In this document: positions 26,775 to 36,084 of the stretch, piece by piece | Layout of the letters: each line of letters starts with the position of its first letter | Numbering within the stretch: position 1 is the first letter of the stretch | Source: Fidelibacterota bacterium | GTDB taxonomy: Bacteria; Fidelibacterota; UBA8477; JABMPR01 | DNA length: 38,267 nucleotides | Reading direction: 5' to 3' | Assembly: GCA_013202385.1 (NCBI GenBank) | Contig: JABMOT010000157.1 | Span: forward strand, 1 to 38,267 | Program-made: the position numbers and the translations under genes | The notes under the pieces: generated by a model | Database searches by the model: none | What the model saw: the letters and a program-made list of their open reading frames with translations, nothing else | What the model was told of the DNA's origin: nothing

Positions 26775-27797
26775 TTATAATCTTGGTTCAACACCCAGTC
26801 CCGGCATGTCTGAAAGGATGATTTTCCCAGCTTCGTTACCAACGCCTACAAAGGGATCATGGGCCAGCAGAACATTGCCATCCAGATCCAGCCAGCGGGC
26901 AAAGGAGCCCAGTTGGGACATGGCAGAAATACCAATCGACGTTTCAACCATACACCCCAGCATAATGTCAAACTGATGTTTATGGGCCAGTTCAACCATC
27001 TTGCGGGCATTGGTAAGTCCGCCACATTTCATCAATTTAATGTTAATACCATCATAGGCGCCTACGAGACCAGGAATATCCTCTGGCCGAACAGAATTCT
27101 CATCGGCAACCAATGGGAGTTGCGAAAATTCCCGTAATTTTGCAATATCATCCAATTGCTGTGCTGGCATGGGTTGTTCCAGAAATTCGACGTTTTCCCC
27201 AGCCAACCATTCTGCGCCCCGCTTGGCATCATCCAGGGTTTTCCAGCCTTCATTTACGTCCACACGCAGTACTTTATCAGTCTGAGACCTGATCGCTCGC
27301 ATTATTTCGTGATCATAATCAGTCCCCAATTTGATCTTTAATAAAGCATATGGTGCAGCTTCCTTCAACTTCTCTGGAATTATTTCGAGATCTGATATGC
27401 CAATCGTGTATGAAGAAGCTACCATATTTTTCTGTGCACCAAATATTTGCCAGAGTGCCTGCCCAGATCGTTGTCCATAAAGATCCCAAAAGGCAATATC
27501 CACAGCTGACTGGAGTGAGTAACTCTCGGGGAACAGGCGTTCCAAATCAGTCTGGCGATTTTCATGATCCTCCAGAGACAAGGCGAGAATCTGCTGCTCC
27601 TTTGATTTCAGCAATGCTAAAATGGCATCCGGTCCCTTTTCGTAGCGTTTGGACGGAGCCGCCTCACCATAAGCAGTAAAATAACCATCGCTGAGCTCGA
27701 GAATCACCACATCATAGTAACTCTCGGCACTTCTTGCGATTTTAAATTCGAACTTGGTCGTGATCCGCTTCATAGTCCATTTTAAGGATAAAGACAT
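26775..27797 (-). CDS. Enolase-superfamily epimerase: L-Ala-D/L-Glu epimerase or N-acetyl-D-glutamate racemase (DgcA-like)
   Basis: A 340-residue enzyme of the dipeptide epimerase branch. The active-site set is LLKIKLG (K154, K156), RVDVNEGW (D180), FLEQPMP (E207), ADEN (D232), NIKLMKCGG (K254), GCMVETSIGI and the distinctive DLDG (304-307). This set is typical of L-Ala-D/L-Glu epimerases, which act in murein recycling. Related enzymes named DgcA instead racemise N-acetyl-D-Glu and are paired with DUF1611 proteins (DgcN), exactly as here, with 18 bases between the genes. The N-terminal eight residues precede the family start at MKRITTKFEF, but GGGGA lies upstream of the first ATG. I cannot tell the two substrates apart by sequence. 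Confidence 0.88.
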   Translation of the reverse strand: MSLSLKWTMKRITTKFEFKIARSAESYYDVVILELSDGYFTAYGEAAPSKRYEKGPDAILALLKSKEQQILALSLEDHENRQTDLERLFPESYSLQSAVDIAFWDLYGQRSGQALWQIFGAQKNMVASSYTIGISDLEIIPEKLKEAAPYALLKIKLGTDYDHEIMRAIRSQTDKVLRVDVNEGWKTLDDAKRGAEWLAGENVEFLEQPMPAQQLDDIAKLREFSQLPLVADENSVRPEDIPGLVGAYDGINIKLMKCGGLTNARKMVELAHKHQFDIMLGCMVETSIGISAMSQLGSFARWLDLDGNVLLAHDPFVGVGNEAGKIILSDMPGLGVEPRL

Positions 27798-27815
27798 TTT
27801 AATTCCCCAATATAT

Positions 27816-28859
27816 TTATGCTAAAACTTCTGGAAAGAGTGTCCGAGCCACATTCTCTGCGATAATCCTTTTAGGAGCTCGAACCATATCTTCGACAGGT
27901 AAGCCAATATTTTTATAAATGTTCTGGCACGCAAGCTGACTCTCCTCAAGACTGAGGTCTTTAGAGTACAAATTGATGCCGAGGACTTTTGTAGGTTTAA
28001 AAGGATTTAATAGGGCTTGGTGAAGATTAATTACGGTTTTTAAGTCAGGCAGAGGGTGACCATAATCGTCTTTCAGGCGGCTGGGCTGGTGGGCCAGAAT
28101 AATTGCATCGGGCATAGAACCGTGGATCAATCCCAAAGTGACACCGCTATATCCCATATGGGTTATTGCTCCCTGGCCTTCAACTAGAATAAGCGGTGCT
28201 TGTCCATCCACTTTATCGATTTCTGCTTCGATGGCGCCGTTAACAAAATCGGAGATCACTGCATCAACAGCGACTCCCCGTCCTGAGATCATGATTCCAG
28301 TTTGTCCAGTGCCGACAAAGACAGAGTCCACACCCATAGACTTCAAATGTTGTTGCAGTGTTAGTGCTGTTGTCATTTTCCCCACATTTGAATCAGAACC
28401 CACCGTAAGAATCACTTTTGATTTTCTTTCCCGCCAGTGACCGCCGGCTATTTTCAGGTTTGGCGGTGGTCTACGAACATCCCAGATAAGACGCTTATAG
28501 GGTTTTAAGGCTTCGACGTCCGCCAAGAATTGATGCAAACCCGCCCAGACCGCAATTCCAGCATCCAGAGCAATTCTTAACTCCGGAATCCAGCTCATAT
28601 CGACGGCGCCACCAATAGGAGCGATACCAATAACCAGCGTATCTGGTTGATATTGAAGCGCTTCTGAGATATGAGCAACAATAGGAATTTGACCTCCGTA
28701 GCCCAATACGTCCTCAGCCGTTTTGCCGGCCTGACTGGCGTCGACGATTACCTGTACTTCGCTGGTTCGAAAAAGTAGGATCCCGTTGGCCGTTTTGCTC
28801 CCCAGGGGATGCAAGCGGTTCTGAGCGTATAATACGAAGCGATGTTTGTTTGTTGACAT
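27816..28859 (-). CDS. DUF1611 P-loop protein, DgcN-like (D-glutamate N-acetyltransferase)
   Basis: A 347-residue DUF1611 protein. Residues 1-145 form a Rossmann-like N-terminal part (GILLFRTSEVQVIVDASQAG, LVIGIAPIGGA). This is followed by a P-loop domain with VGSDSNVGKMTTALTL (153-168), FVGTGQTGIM and a strand ending LVEGQGAITHMGYSG. Proteins of this family were once annotated only as DUF1611. In marine Proteobacteria and haloarchaea a member, DgcN, has been described that acetylates D-glutamate before the racemase DgcA. Here the epimerase-family gene follows after 18 bases, and an enoyl-CoA hydratase gene precedes it by 17. Family and P-loop are seen; the D-Glu role is inferred from the pairing. 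Confidence 0.85.
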   Translation of the reverse strand: MSTNKHRFVLYAQNRLHPLGSKTANGILLFRTSEVQVIVDASQAGKTAEDVLGYGGQIPIVAHISEALQYQPDTLVIGIAPIGGAVDMSWIPELRIALDAGIAVWAGLHQFLADVEALKPYKRLIWDVRRPPPNLKIAGGHWRERKSKVILTVGSDSNVGKMTTALTLQQHLKSMGVDSVFVGTGQTGIMISGRGVAVDAVISDFVNGAIEAEIDKVDGQAPLILVEGQGAITHMGYSGVTLGLIHGSMPDAIILAHQPSRLKDDYGHPLPDLKTVINLHQALLNPFKPTKVLGINLYSKDLSLEESQLACQNIYKNIGLPVEDMVRAPKRIIAENVARTLFPEVLA

Positions 28860-28876
28860 AAAATTATTAAGCCTAT

Positions 28877-29653
28877 TTACTTGTTTTTAAACTCAGGAAG
28901 TCGATGATCCAGAAATGCCCTGGCACCCTCGACGCGATCTTCAGTTCTAAAAACGTCCTGAAATGCTGATGCTTCCAAGTCCAAGCCATTCTCCAGGGGG
29001 AGCTCCACACCGCCATTCACAGCCCTGAGGGTAAACGCTTGGGACTGGGGGGCTTGTTGAAGCATAACACCTGCGATCTCCTCTACGCGGCTCATTAACT
29101 CTGAGAGCGGAAAAACATCATTTACCAAACCAATCTCAGCAGCCTTTTTTGCTTTAATCATCTTCCCAGTTAGAAGCATTTCCAGAGCGTGACCCGTCCC
29201 CACGATACGGGGTAGTCGCTGGGTGCCACCAAAACCAGCAATGACACCAAGTTTTACCTCGGGCTGACCAAATACAGCATTTTCTGAGGCGTAGCGTAGA
29301 TGACACGCCATGGCCAGCTCACATCCCCCACCCAAAGCAAAGCCATTCACAGCGGCGATGACTGGTTTTCTGCTTGATTCGATAAGTGAAAATATCGCCT
29401 GACCCCGTTTTGAAAATGTGTATGCTTCTTCTGGAGTCATTGAAGGGAATTGATTGATATCCGCTCCTGCGACGAAGGCTTTTTCACCAGCACCCGTCAA
29501 TATAACAACCCGGATTTCAGTATTTTTCTTGATGTCCAGGAAGCACTGTTCCAGTTCATCTAAAACAGCCTTATTTAGGGCATTTAGCTTGGTTTGTCGA
29601 TCAATGGTGACGTAGGCAATTTGTTCTCTAATCTCAAACTTGACAAAATCCAT
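28877..29653 (-). CDS. Enoyl-CoA hydratase/crotonase family
   Basis: A 258-residue crotonase-fold enzyme, most like short-chain enoyl-CoA or 3-hydroxybutyryl-CoA hydratases. The oxyanion-hole segments are FVAGADINQF and NGFALGGGCELAMA. The two catalytic glutamates are present (E112 in GCELA, E132 in GQPEVKLG), which favours true hydratase activity over isomerase or ligase roles. The C-terminus HRLPEFKNK is usual for the family. I start it at the ATG at 29653 because GGAGG lies five bases upstream and the codon overlaps the trkH stop as TAATG. A TTG four codons earlier keeps the frame open but overlaps the ribosome-binding site. The substrate is not shown by the neighbours. Confidence 0.93.
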   Translation of the reverse strand: MDFVKFEIREQIAYVTIDRQTKLNALNKAVLDELEQCFLDIKKNTEIRVVILTGAGEKAFVAGADINQFPSMTPEEAYTFSKRGQAIFSLIESSRKPVIAAVNGFALGGGCELAMACHLRYASENAVFGQPEVKLGVIAGFGGTQRLPRIVGTGHALEMLLTGKMIKAKKAAEIGLVNDVFPLSELMSRVEEIAGVMLQQAPQSQAFTLRAVNGGVELPLENGLDLEASAFQDVFRTEDRVEGARAFLDHRLPEFKNK

Positions 29654-31149
29654 TATGGCCTCCAAAAATGCCGATTAAAAAGGACTACCACTGTAAGTAC
29701 TTCCAAACGACCCAGCATCATTACAAATGCCATCGACCACTTCTCAACATCACTAAAAAATGAATAGTTGTCTGTAGGACCCACATCGGCTAACCCAGGG
29801 CCAATATTGCACAACATTGATACTGCGGCTGTAGCACTTGTGACTAAATCATGCCCAAAAGCAGTAAGAAAAAAAGCAAATCCCACAAAAATGACCATGA
29901 AAAAGAGTAAAAAAGTGGTCGTGTTTCTAATAGCGTCATCATCAACAAATTGATTCTGCAGCTTGATGGGTAGGAAAGCCCTAGGATGAATCATTCGACG
30001 CAATTCTGTGATCGCCATCTTTGTGAATAGTAAAATACGAATGGCTTTTATCCCTCCACCTGTCGACCCAGCCATACCGCCCACAAACATAAGCCCAAAC
30101 AGTGCAAATTGAGCGTAATACGACCATTGCTCAAAGTCAGCCGTTGCAAAGCCTGTAGTGGTTAGCATGGACACAACCTGAAAGGCCACTTGACGAATGG
30201 GCTCGGCCTTCAGTGCCTGGATAGCCCCGGTATCGGAGTGGTAAAATGGAGAGAAATAGAGATCAAGAAGTATGACAATAATTGCCATTCCAAGAATGCT
30301 CATCCAAAACTGCCATTCCCTGCTTTTCAAATAACGCATCAACTTCCCCTGTAAGCCAAAATAGTGGAGCGAGAAATTGGTACCTGCCAGTATCATAAAC
30401 ACGATAATGACCCATTCGACGTAAGCGCTTTGGAAATAGGCAACTGAGGCATTTTTAGTCGAGAATCCACCGGTAGCCATGGTGCCAAAAGTATGGCAGG
30501 CAGAATCAAACCAGTCCATAGGTCCAATCCATAAAAGAATAAATTCTGCCACTGAAATAATTGCATATACGAGATATAGAAGTTTTGCGGTTTCTGAAAT
30601 TCTTGGGGTAATCTTATCACTGACGGGGCCAGGCGCTTCTGCGGCAAAAAGGAGCGTCCCACTTTTCCCTGCCAGGGGCATGACGGTCACCGTAAAAACG
30701 ATAATGCCCATACCACCCAGCCAATGGGTAAAACTTCTCCAGAACAAGATGCCGTGAGGTAAGGTTTCAATATTTGTGAGTATGGATGCTCCAGTGGTGG
30801 TGAAGCCTGACATGGCCTCAAAAAAGCAATCAACATAGGATAAATCCGTGGCAAAATACATGGGCAAAGCCCCAAACAAGGATGCAGAGACCCAGCTTAA
30901 GCTCACGCTTAGAAAAACCTGGCGTGGAGCTAAAACATGGGAGTGGCGGGTCACAAGGTATCCGAGGCCACCGATTACTAAAGTGATGATCATGGCTTGG
31001 AATAAGGCAGTGCTGTCTCCATCTCCATAAGCCAGGGAAACCAGCAGAGACACACCCATGGACAAACCAATGAAGAGTGTGAGTGCTGCCAACACGTTTA
31101 GTGTTGGTATTAGACTAAACCGTTTAGTTGAATAATGCTTCGACATCAC
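29653..31149 (-). CDS. trkH: Potassium uptake protein TrkH (membrane channel subunit)
   Basis: A 498-residue inner-membrane protein made of four fused M1-P-M2 repeats, the pore of the Trk potassium uptake system. The filter segments are visible in order: SGFTTTGAS (near 114-122), FGTMATGGFSTKN (near 220), SMLTTTGFATADFE (near 328) and SMLCNIGPGLADVG (near 443). The glycine in each is present. FVGGMAGSTGGGIKAIRILL is a conserved TrkH block. The length is typical. The start overlaps the trkA end by 26 bases, so the two subunits are coupled; a second Met follows directly. The stop overlaps the enoyl-CoA hydratase start. Confidence 0.96.
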   Translation of the reverse strand: MMSKHYSTKRFSLIPTLNVLAALTLFIGLSMGVSLLVSLAYGDGDSTALFQAMIITLVIGGLGYLVTRHSHVLAPRQVFLSVSLSWVSASLFGALPMYFATDLSYVDCFFEAMSGFTTTGASILTNIETLPHGILFWRSFTHWLGGMGIIVFTVTVMPLAGKSGTLLFAAEAPGPVSDKITPRISETAKLLYLVYAIISVAEFILLWIGPMDWFDSACHTFGTMATGGFSTKNASVAYFQSAYVEWVIIVFMILAGTNFSLHYFGLQGKLMRYLKSREWQFWMSILGMAIIVILLDLYFSPFYHSDTGAIQALKAEPIRQVAFQVVSMLTTTGFATADFEQWSYYAQFALFGLMFVGGMAGSTGGGIKAIRILLFTKMAITELRRMIHPRAFLPIKLQNQFVDDDAIRNTTTFLLFFMVIFVGFAFFLTAFGHDLVTSATAAVSMLCNIGPGLADVGPTDNYSFFSDVEKWSMAFVMMLGRLEVLTVVVLFNRHFWRP

Positions 31150-32476
31150 TCACTCTGGATCCTCTGGCGAATACGATGGCGCGATCACCTACCGAAATGA
31201 CACTCTTTCCAGTAGCTATCTCCTCGCCGTTTGGATGAATAATCCCACCGATAACCGCATCATTGGGAAAATCAACATCCTCCAAGGGGACGCCTACAAT
31301 TTTACTCCCGATTGCCGGGGACAGTTCGATTACCTCAGTATCTATCCCTTCCAGCATCATCACAGAATGTACCTGCCCTCGGACCACATAACGCATAAAG
31401 GCGTCTGCCGTTGATAGGTTCTTACTTACTACTGAGTTAATACCCAGACCCTTCACAAGGGGTAGGTAATCAGGTGAATTGATATGCACGATTACCTTGG
31501 CGACCCCTTTTTGCTTGGCGAGGAGTCCTGCAAATAGATTGGTAGTTTCATCATCTGTTACTGTTATTAAAGCGTCAAAATCACCAATCCCTTCGCTCTC
31601 AAGAAAATCGATATCCAGTCCATCTGCGTGAAGGAGAAGCACATCAGGCAATTCTTTCGCTGCCTTGAGGAGCTTATCCTGGCGATGGTCAACCAGACGG
31701 ACACTGAATTGGTCCTTTAGATTTTGCGCGACCAACCGACCCAATTTGCCAGCACCCATGATCAAAACAGTTTTGATTGTTTTTTTCTGCTTAAAACCAC
31801 ACAGGCGATACATTTCTTTAAGCTTATCCTTGAGACAAACCACAAAGATTTTGTCGCCAGGCAGAAAAACATGATCACCCATGGGTATAATAGTCGTGCC
31901 ATCACGATCAATTGCCACGGTTCTAAAAGGCAGTTCAGCATAAGTTTGCCCGAGTTCACGGAGCGATTTATGCATAAGATCACAGGTGTCCGTTGGCGTC
32001 AGCGCAACCATATAAACACTACCATGATTATAAGTCATGATTTCCTGTGCTGTGGCGTGTTGGATGAGGTGTTGTATTTCCCGAGCTGCAATTTGCTCTG
32101 GGTTTATTACTCGCTCAATACCTAATTCCGCCAGGTTAAGCAGCGAATCTGCTTTTTGATAATCACCACTTCTGACTCGGGCAAGAATTTTTGCAGCCGG
32201 GTTCATTTTTTTGGCTTTCATTGAAGCCACAATATTGATTTCATCGATCCTGGTAACGGCAAGAAATAAATCGGCTGTCCTCACCTGTGCTTCTTCAAGC
32301 GTGTTGGATTGGGCTCCATGTCCTTCGATAACCAGGGCATCCAATTCTTGTTTGGCCCTATGGACTTTCTCGGGATCTATATCAATAATGCTAATGTCAT
32401 TGCCCATTTCGGCCAGGGTTTTAGCCAGATAAAACCCGACACTCCCGGCTCCGACAATAACGATTTTCTTTTTCAT
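31124..32476 (-). CDS. trkA: Potassium uptake regulator TrkA
   Basis: A 450-residue cytoplasmic gating subunit with two RCK units. The first RCK-N has VGAGSVGFYLAKTLAE (8-23) and acidic residues closing the second strand (IDID, 31-34), typical of NAD(H) binding. The second has IMGAGKLGRLVAQNL (239-253), then LVDH. Each is followed by an RCK-C region: HGSVYMVALTP to about 225, and VHSVMMLEGIDTEVIEL onward. The length matches E. coli TrkA (458). The ATG comes three bases after the threonine aldolase stop, and the end overlaps trkH, its partner. Confidence 0.96.
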   Translation of the reverse strand: MKKKIVIVGAGSVGFYLAKTLAEMGNDISIIDIDPEKVHRAKQELDALVIEGHGAQSNTLEEAQVRTADLFLAVTRIDEINIVASMKAKKMNPAAKILARVRSGDYQKADSLLNLAELGIERVINPEQIAAREIQHLIQHATAQEIMTYNHGSVYMVALTPTDTCDLMHKSLRELGQTYAELPFRTVAIDRDGTTIIPMGDHVFLPGDKIFVVCLKDKLKEMYRLCGFKQKKTIKTVLIMGAGKLGRLVAQNLKDQFSVRLVDHRQDKLLKAAKELPDVLLLHADGLDIDFLESEGIGDFDALITVTDDETTNLFAGLLAKQKGVAKVIVHINSPDYLPLVKGLGINSVVSKNLSTADAFMRYVVRGQVHSVMMLEGIDTEVIELSPAIGSKIVGVPLEDVDFPNDAVIGGIIHPNGEEIATGKSVISVGDRAIVFARGSRVSDVEALFN

Positions 32477-32479
32477 GGT

Positions 32480-33505
32480 TTAACCTAACACTCTTTTTAG
32501 GATATCTTTTGCCCGATTGAGCTCTGCATCATCAAAATCTAGATGAGTCACTAATCGAATTCGATGATCGTTTACGACCGAAACAAGCATGCCGATGGTC
32601 TTTAATTCGCGTGAAATTTGAGCAGTATTCCCCCTGGGGAAAGTCAGGAGTACAATATTTGTTTGAGTCCAGGATATATCGTTTTCCAGAACTCCCAATT
32701 CCAGACAAGTTGAGGCTAACATTTTTGCTCGATGATGATCTTCGGCTAAACGTTCAATATGGTGATCCAGAGCATACAAACCAGCTGCAGCCAGACTACC
32801 AACCTGACGCATGCCCCCACCAAATAATTTCCGGAAACGATGTGCTCGATCAATAAAAGCGCTATCTCCCGCTAAAATTGAGCCCACTGGAGCACCTAAT
32901 CCTTTAGAAAGGCATAGACTTACTGAATTGAAAGGCTCGGCGTAGGCGGCCGGGTCAATGCCACTTGCAATGACGGCATTCATCAGCCGGGCTCCATCCA
33001 TGTGCATGAGCAGATTATTCTCCCGGGCAAAATCACCAACGCGCTCAATTACGGAAACAGGATACACTACCCCACCCGCACGATTATGAGTGTTTTCTAA
33101 CGTGATCAGCCGGGATTGGGCATAATGATGGTCTTTAGGTCGCAATGCCGTAGCGATTTGCTCTGACGCCAATATCCCATGATCCCCATGAAGCGGATGA
33201 ACTTGGACACCGCTAAGCATGGCAGGAGCACCACCTTCATAGTTAAAGATGTGAGAGTCGTACTCACAAATTACTTCATCGCCAGGTTGAGTATGGCTAC
33301 GGATTGCCAATTGGTTGCTCATTGTTCCTGAGGGGACAAAAAGACCTGCTTCCTTCCCCAGCATTTCAGCAACTCTCGCCTGAAGCTTGTTTACCAACTG
33401 ATCTTCACCATAGACATCATCTCCGACCTCCGCAGCATACATGACTTTCCGCATGCCTGCCGTTGGTCGCGTAACTGTATCAGAGCGTAAGTCGATAAAT
33501 TTCAT
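32480..33505 (-). CDS. ltaE: Low-specificity L-threonine aldolase
   Basis: A 341-residue PLP enzyme that cleaves threonine or allo-threonine to glycine and acetaldehyde. It begins [13 protein letters not shown], the family signature. The motifs follow in order: VGDDVYGED (28-36), [12 protein letters not shown] (56-67), [11 protein letters not shown] (H85), LENTHN (136-141), [10 protein letters not shown] (D170) and [14 protein letters not shown] with the PLP lysine K201. The C-terminal [13 protein letters not shown] is usual. The ATG overlaps the preceding gene's stop as ATGA. Its product may supply glycine. The neighbours give no special link. Confidence 0.95.
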   Translation of the reverse strand: MKFIDLRSDTVTRPTAGMRKVMYAAEVGDDVYGEDQLVNKLQARVAEMLGKEAGLFVPSGTMSNQLAIRSHTQPGDEVICEYDSHIFNYEGGAPAMLSGVQVHPLHGDHGILASEQIATALRPKDHHYAQSRLITLENTHNRAGGVVYPVSVIERVGDFARENNLLMHMDGARLMNAVIASGIDPAAYAEPFNSVSLCLSKGLGAPVGSILAGDSAFIDRAHRFRKLFGGGMRQVGSLAAAGLYALDHHIERLAEDHHRAKMLASTCLELGVLENDISWTQTNIVLLTFPRGNTAQISRELKTIGMLVSVVNDHRIRLVTHLDFDDAELNRAKDILKRVLG

Positions 33506-33996
33506 TTGCGTTTGATCCTCAGTTTGGCATGTGTGATGGGGATGCTATAGGATGTGGCATTGGGTCCGGCAAAAATAACATCTTTAAACGAGAGATTGAA
33601 TAGATCAGCATTAAGATCAATTATTCTGACAGGGATGGTCATAAGTTCCAAATCATTTGTTTGCAATACATCCCCGGTCATGCTGAAGATGAGAACCTTC
33701 ATCTGACCCTCTGCGCCATCACTGGCTGAAACAGTAAAACCGGGGTTCATGTCAGAGAGTTTGGGCTGAATCACTTGGCCAATCTCAGGGTCCCAACTCA
33801 ATGTGAATTGAATTCCCTTGATCACCTCAGCTGATTTTAACAATACTGGAATATCCACACCCTCTGAACGAGAATCAATACTGGAAGCAACGATTCCAAA
33901 GCCCGGATCACTCAACTCCATATTATCAGGAGTTTCATTTGAGCATGAGACCATAATAGTCGTTGCCAGGATAAGTATAAGTTGGTTAAGGCGCAT
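33502..33996 (-). CDS. Small cohesin-like lipoprotein of unknown function
   Basis: A 164-residue protein with a signal sequence ([18 protein letters not shown]) ending in a lipobox-like MVSC, so it is probably a lipoprotein anchored at Cys18. After a short acidic linker comes a beta-rich domain: [50 protein letters not shown], then a C-terminal strand ILDL-like pattern ending KLRIKRK. The order 'IPV.L.....I.G.QF.L.WDP' matches the opening of cohesin and cohesin-like domains. No dockerin protein is in the window. AGGAGG, ten bases upstream within the recN end, supports the ATG. It lies between recN and ltaE with overlaps. The cohesin resemblance is by eye; the function is unknown. Confidence 0.75.
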   Translation of the reverse strand: MRLNQLILILATTIMVSCSNETPDNMELSDPGFGIVASSIDSRSEGVDIPVLLKSAEVIKGIQFTLSWDPEIGQVIQPKLSDMNPGFTVSASDGAEGQMKVLIFSMTGDVLQTNDLELMTIPVRIIDLNADLFNLSFKDVIFAGPNATSYSIPITHAKLRIKRK

Positions 33997-34001
33997 TTTA
34001 A

Positions 34002-35693
34002 TTAATCCTCCTGGTTGAGTAATTCTATTGCTGCCAGGCGTGTGACCTCACCTGGTGCGCCATCTCCAATGAGTGTGGCAATCTCATTAATACGTTCGTT
34101 TTCGTCCAGACGTTTCACCCGTGTAACCGTACGTCCATTGATAATGTGTTTCTCGACGCGAAAATGACTATCCGCAAGGCTGGCAATTTGGGGAAGATGA
34201 GTAATGCTTATCAATTGATGATGATGACCCAATTTTTTGAGTTCCCCACCCACAACACGGGCAATTCGACCGGATATACCCGTATCAATCTCATCAAAGA
34301 TCACGGTTCCAATTCCATCCTTACCAGACATGGAAGATTTGATGGCCAACATGATACGGCTCATCTCCCCTCCTGAAGCGGTTCTGGCGAGGGGGCGCAG
34401 AGGCTCTCCAGGATTTGCCTGCATCCAGAAGATAACTTTGTCCATACCCGTGATATCGCCCTTAAATTTTTCCCCATCGATCTCAACCCAACCCTCTGAA
34501 CTCGGCTCCTGCGTAACTTCAATTTGAAAACGCGCACTAGGTATTCCCAGATGCACCAATTTTTCAACGATAGCAGTGGCGAGAATTTTAGCTTCTTTGT
34601 CCCTTTGCTTACTCAGCTGGCTACAGGCTCTTGCGTATTCTTTTTCAGCCTTCATTTGAGATTTTAGCAGTTCTGCTCTGCTCCAATCTGGATCTTCTTG
34701 TTTTTCCAGTCGCGCTCGAATCTCATTCCAATAGGTCAAAAGTTCAGAGTAGTTACGGTTGTATTTCTGGCACAGACGTCCCAAAACTTTAATACGTGAT
34801 TCTATCTTAACCAACCTCTGGGGATCAGAGAGTATTTCTTTTTCAAATTCAGAGGCAAAATCGGCGATGCTCTGGAGCGTGACCCGGGCAGCGAGGGCTT
34901 CAGGCAAAAAGGAGGCAGCGTTCGATGTGTAATCGCTTAATGCTCCCAGTTGCTTGATAATTTTATTCAAACGTTCAATGGCAGACCCATCTGCTGATTC
35001 GGTCTCCTTTAACAATACTGCTACCTGTTCGCTGATACTCAGGGCATTTTCCAGGATACGGCGTTCTTTTTCCAGTTCGTCCAATTCATCGGGTTGAGGA
35101 TTAACTTCATTCAGCTCCTGTAACTGGAAGGCAAATAATTGGAATTGCTCATGTCTCGCCGCAGTTGACTTTTCTCTTTCTTTCAACTCTCGGTGTGTTG
35201 CTGCTAATCGCTGAAATGTCTCAACGACATCCATTTTCAGATTAGCTGTCTCAGCATATTGATCCAAAAAGTCAATGTGATGATCTTCATTTAGCAGATA
35301 TTGATGCTCATGCTGCCCATGGAGGTCTACAAGCAGATCTCCCAATTCCTTTAACTCCTGCACGCTACGGGATTGGCCATTTATCCAAACTTTGGAGTTG
35401 CCCTGTAATCTGATCTCCCGCTTTACCATAATGGTGCCAGCATCGAGAGCGAAGCTGGAAAGTTTGGACAGATCAGAACGTTTTACTTCAAAAACTGCTT
35501 CAACAACTGCACTTGGATAGCCGTCTCGAATAAAATCCTTGAATGCTCTTTCACCAAGGGCAATGCTAAGTGCATCGACGATGAGAGATTTACCTACACC
35601 GGTTTCACCAGTAATAACATTGAGGCCCATATCAAAGCTGACATTCGCTTCGTCTACGATGGCGAAGTTTTCAATATGCAAACTTTTAAGCAT
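34002..35693 (-). CDS. recN: DNA repair protein RecN
   Basis: A 563-residue SMC-like ATPase acting in double-strand-break repair. The N-terminus MLKSLHIENFAIVDEANVSF leads into Walker A, GETGVGKS (29-36). Next is a coiled-coil region (about 150-370, with heptad-like Glu/Leu/Lys runs such as LDELEKERRILENAL). The C-terminal half has the ABC signature ASGGEMSRIMLAIK and Walker B TVIFDEIDTGISG, then ITHLPQIASLADSHF. The length is typical. The start overlaps the VanZ-like gene by eight bases. The end of the gene contains the AGGAGG that probably serves the next one. Confidence 0.97.
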   Translation of the reverse strand: MLKSLHIENFAIVDEANVSFDMGLNVITGETGVGKSLIVDALSIALGERAFKDFIRDGYPSAVVEAVFEVKRSDLSKLSSFALDAGTIMVKREIRLQGNSKVWINGQSRSVQELKELGDLLVDLHGQHEHQYLLNEDHHIDFLDQYAETANLKMDVVETFQRLAATHRELKEREKSTAARHEQFQLFAFQLQELNEVNPQPDELDELEKERRILENALSISEQVAVLLKETESADGSAIERLNKIIKQLGALSDYTSNAASFLPEALAARVTLQSIADFASEFEKEILSDPQRLVKIESRIKVLGRLCQKYNRNYSELLTYWNEIRARLEKQEDPDWSRAELLKSQMKAEKEYARACSQLSKQRDKEAKILATAIVEKLVHLGIPSARFQIEVTQEPSSEGWVEIDGEKFKGDITGMDKVIFWMQANPGEPLRPLARTASGGEMSRIMLAIKSSMSGKDGIGTVIFDEIDTGISGRIARVVGGELKKLGHHHQLISITHLPQIASLADSHFRVEKHIINGRTVTRVKRLDENERINEIATLIGDGAPGEVTRLAAIELLNQED

Positions 35694-36084
35694 GGCGTCT
35701 AAATCGTTCCAACCCAGGAATTTTCATGATCAGTGAAAAGGTAATTATGGAAAGAATAACCCCAAAAATATCTGCGACTACATCTTCCATTGTGGAGTAG
35801 CGGGTCGGGACAAAAGACTGATAAATCTCATCCGCGATTGCCGAAATAGCTCCAATACTGACTGCCAAGCGATAGGATGATCTTAATTCCAGCCAGGGTT
35901 TCTCTCTCAAAATTGCCCAGATCAAGGTAACCCCGTAAAAATGATATTCCGTTGCATGGAGAAGAAAATCTTCGATACCCCAGGAATAATTTCGGACAAA
36001 TCGTTGATCCAAACTGGATAGCAGCACAATGACCACCACATACACAACTGCAGGGGCAAAATATTTAAGTCGGTATCCCACCAT
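35686..36084 (-). CDS. VanZ-like membrane protein
   Basis: A 132-residue protein with about four hydrophobic helices, matching the VanZ-like family (Phaz/VanZ). An N-terminal helix is followed by SSLDQRF. DFLLHATEYHFYGVTLIWAI contains the conserved HxxEY/F-type segment, ADEIYQSFVPTRYSTMEDVVADI is the family's hallmark loop, and a final helix follows. Members of this broad family are common in chromosomes and do not by themselves mean glycopeptide resistance. AAGGAG lies only one base before the ATG; the next codon, GTG, has more usual spacing and could be the start. It overlaps both neighbours (20 and 8 bases). Confidence 0.88.
   Translation of the reverse strand: MVGYRLKYFAPAVVYVVVIVLLSSLDQRFVRNYSWGIEDFLLHATEYHFYGVTLIWAILREKPWLELRSSYRLAVSIGAISAIADEIYQSFVPTRYSTMEDVVADIFGVILSIITFSLIMKIPGLERFRRHA

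Noticed and set aside
35686-36084. VanZ-like gene as a glycopeptide-resistance marker
   Set aside because: The VanZ family is broad and housekeeping-like; no vanHAX-type genes are nearby.
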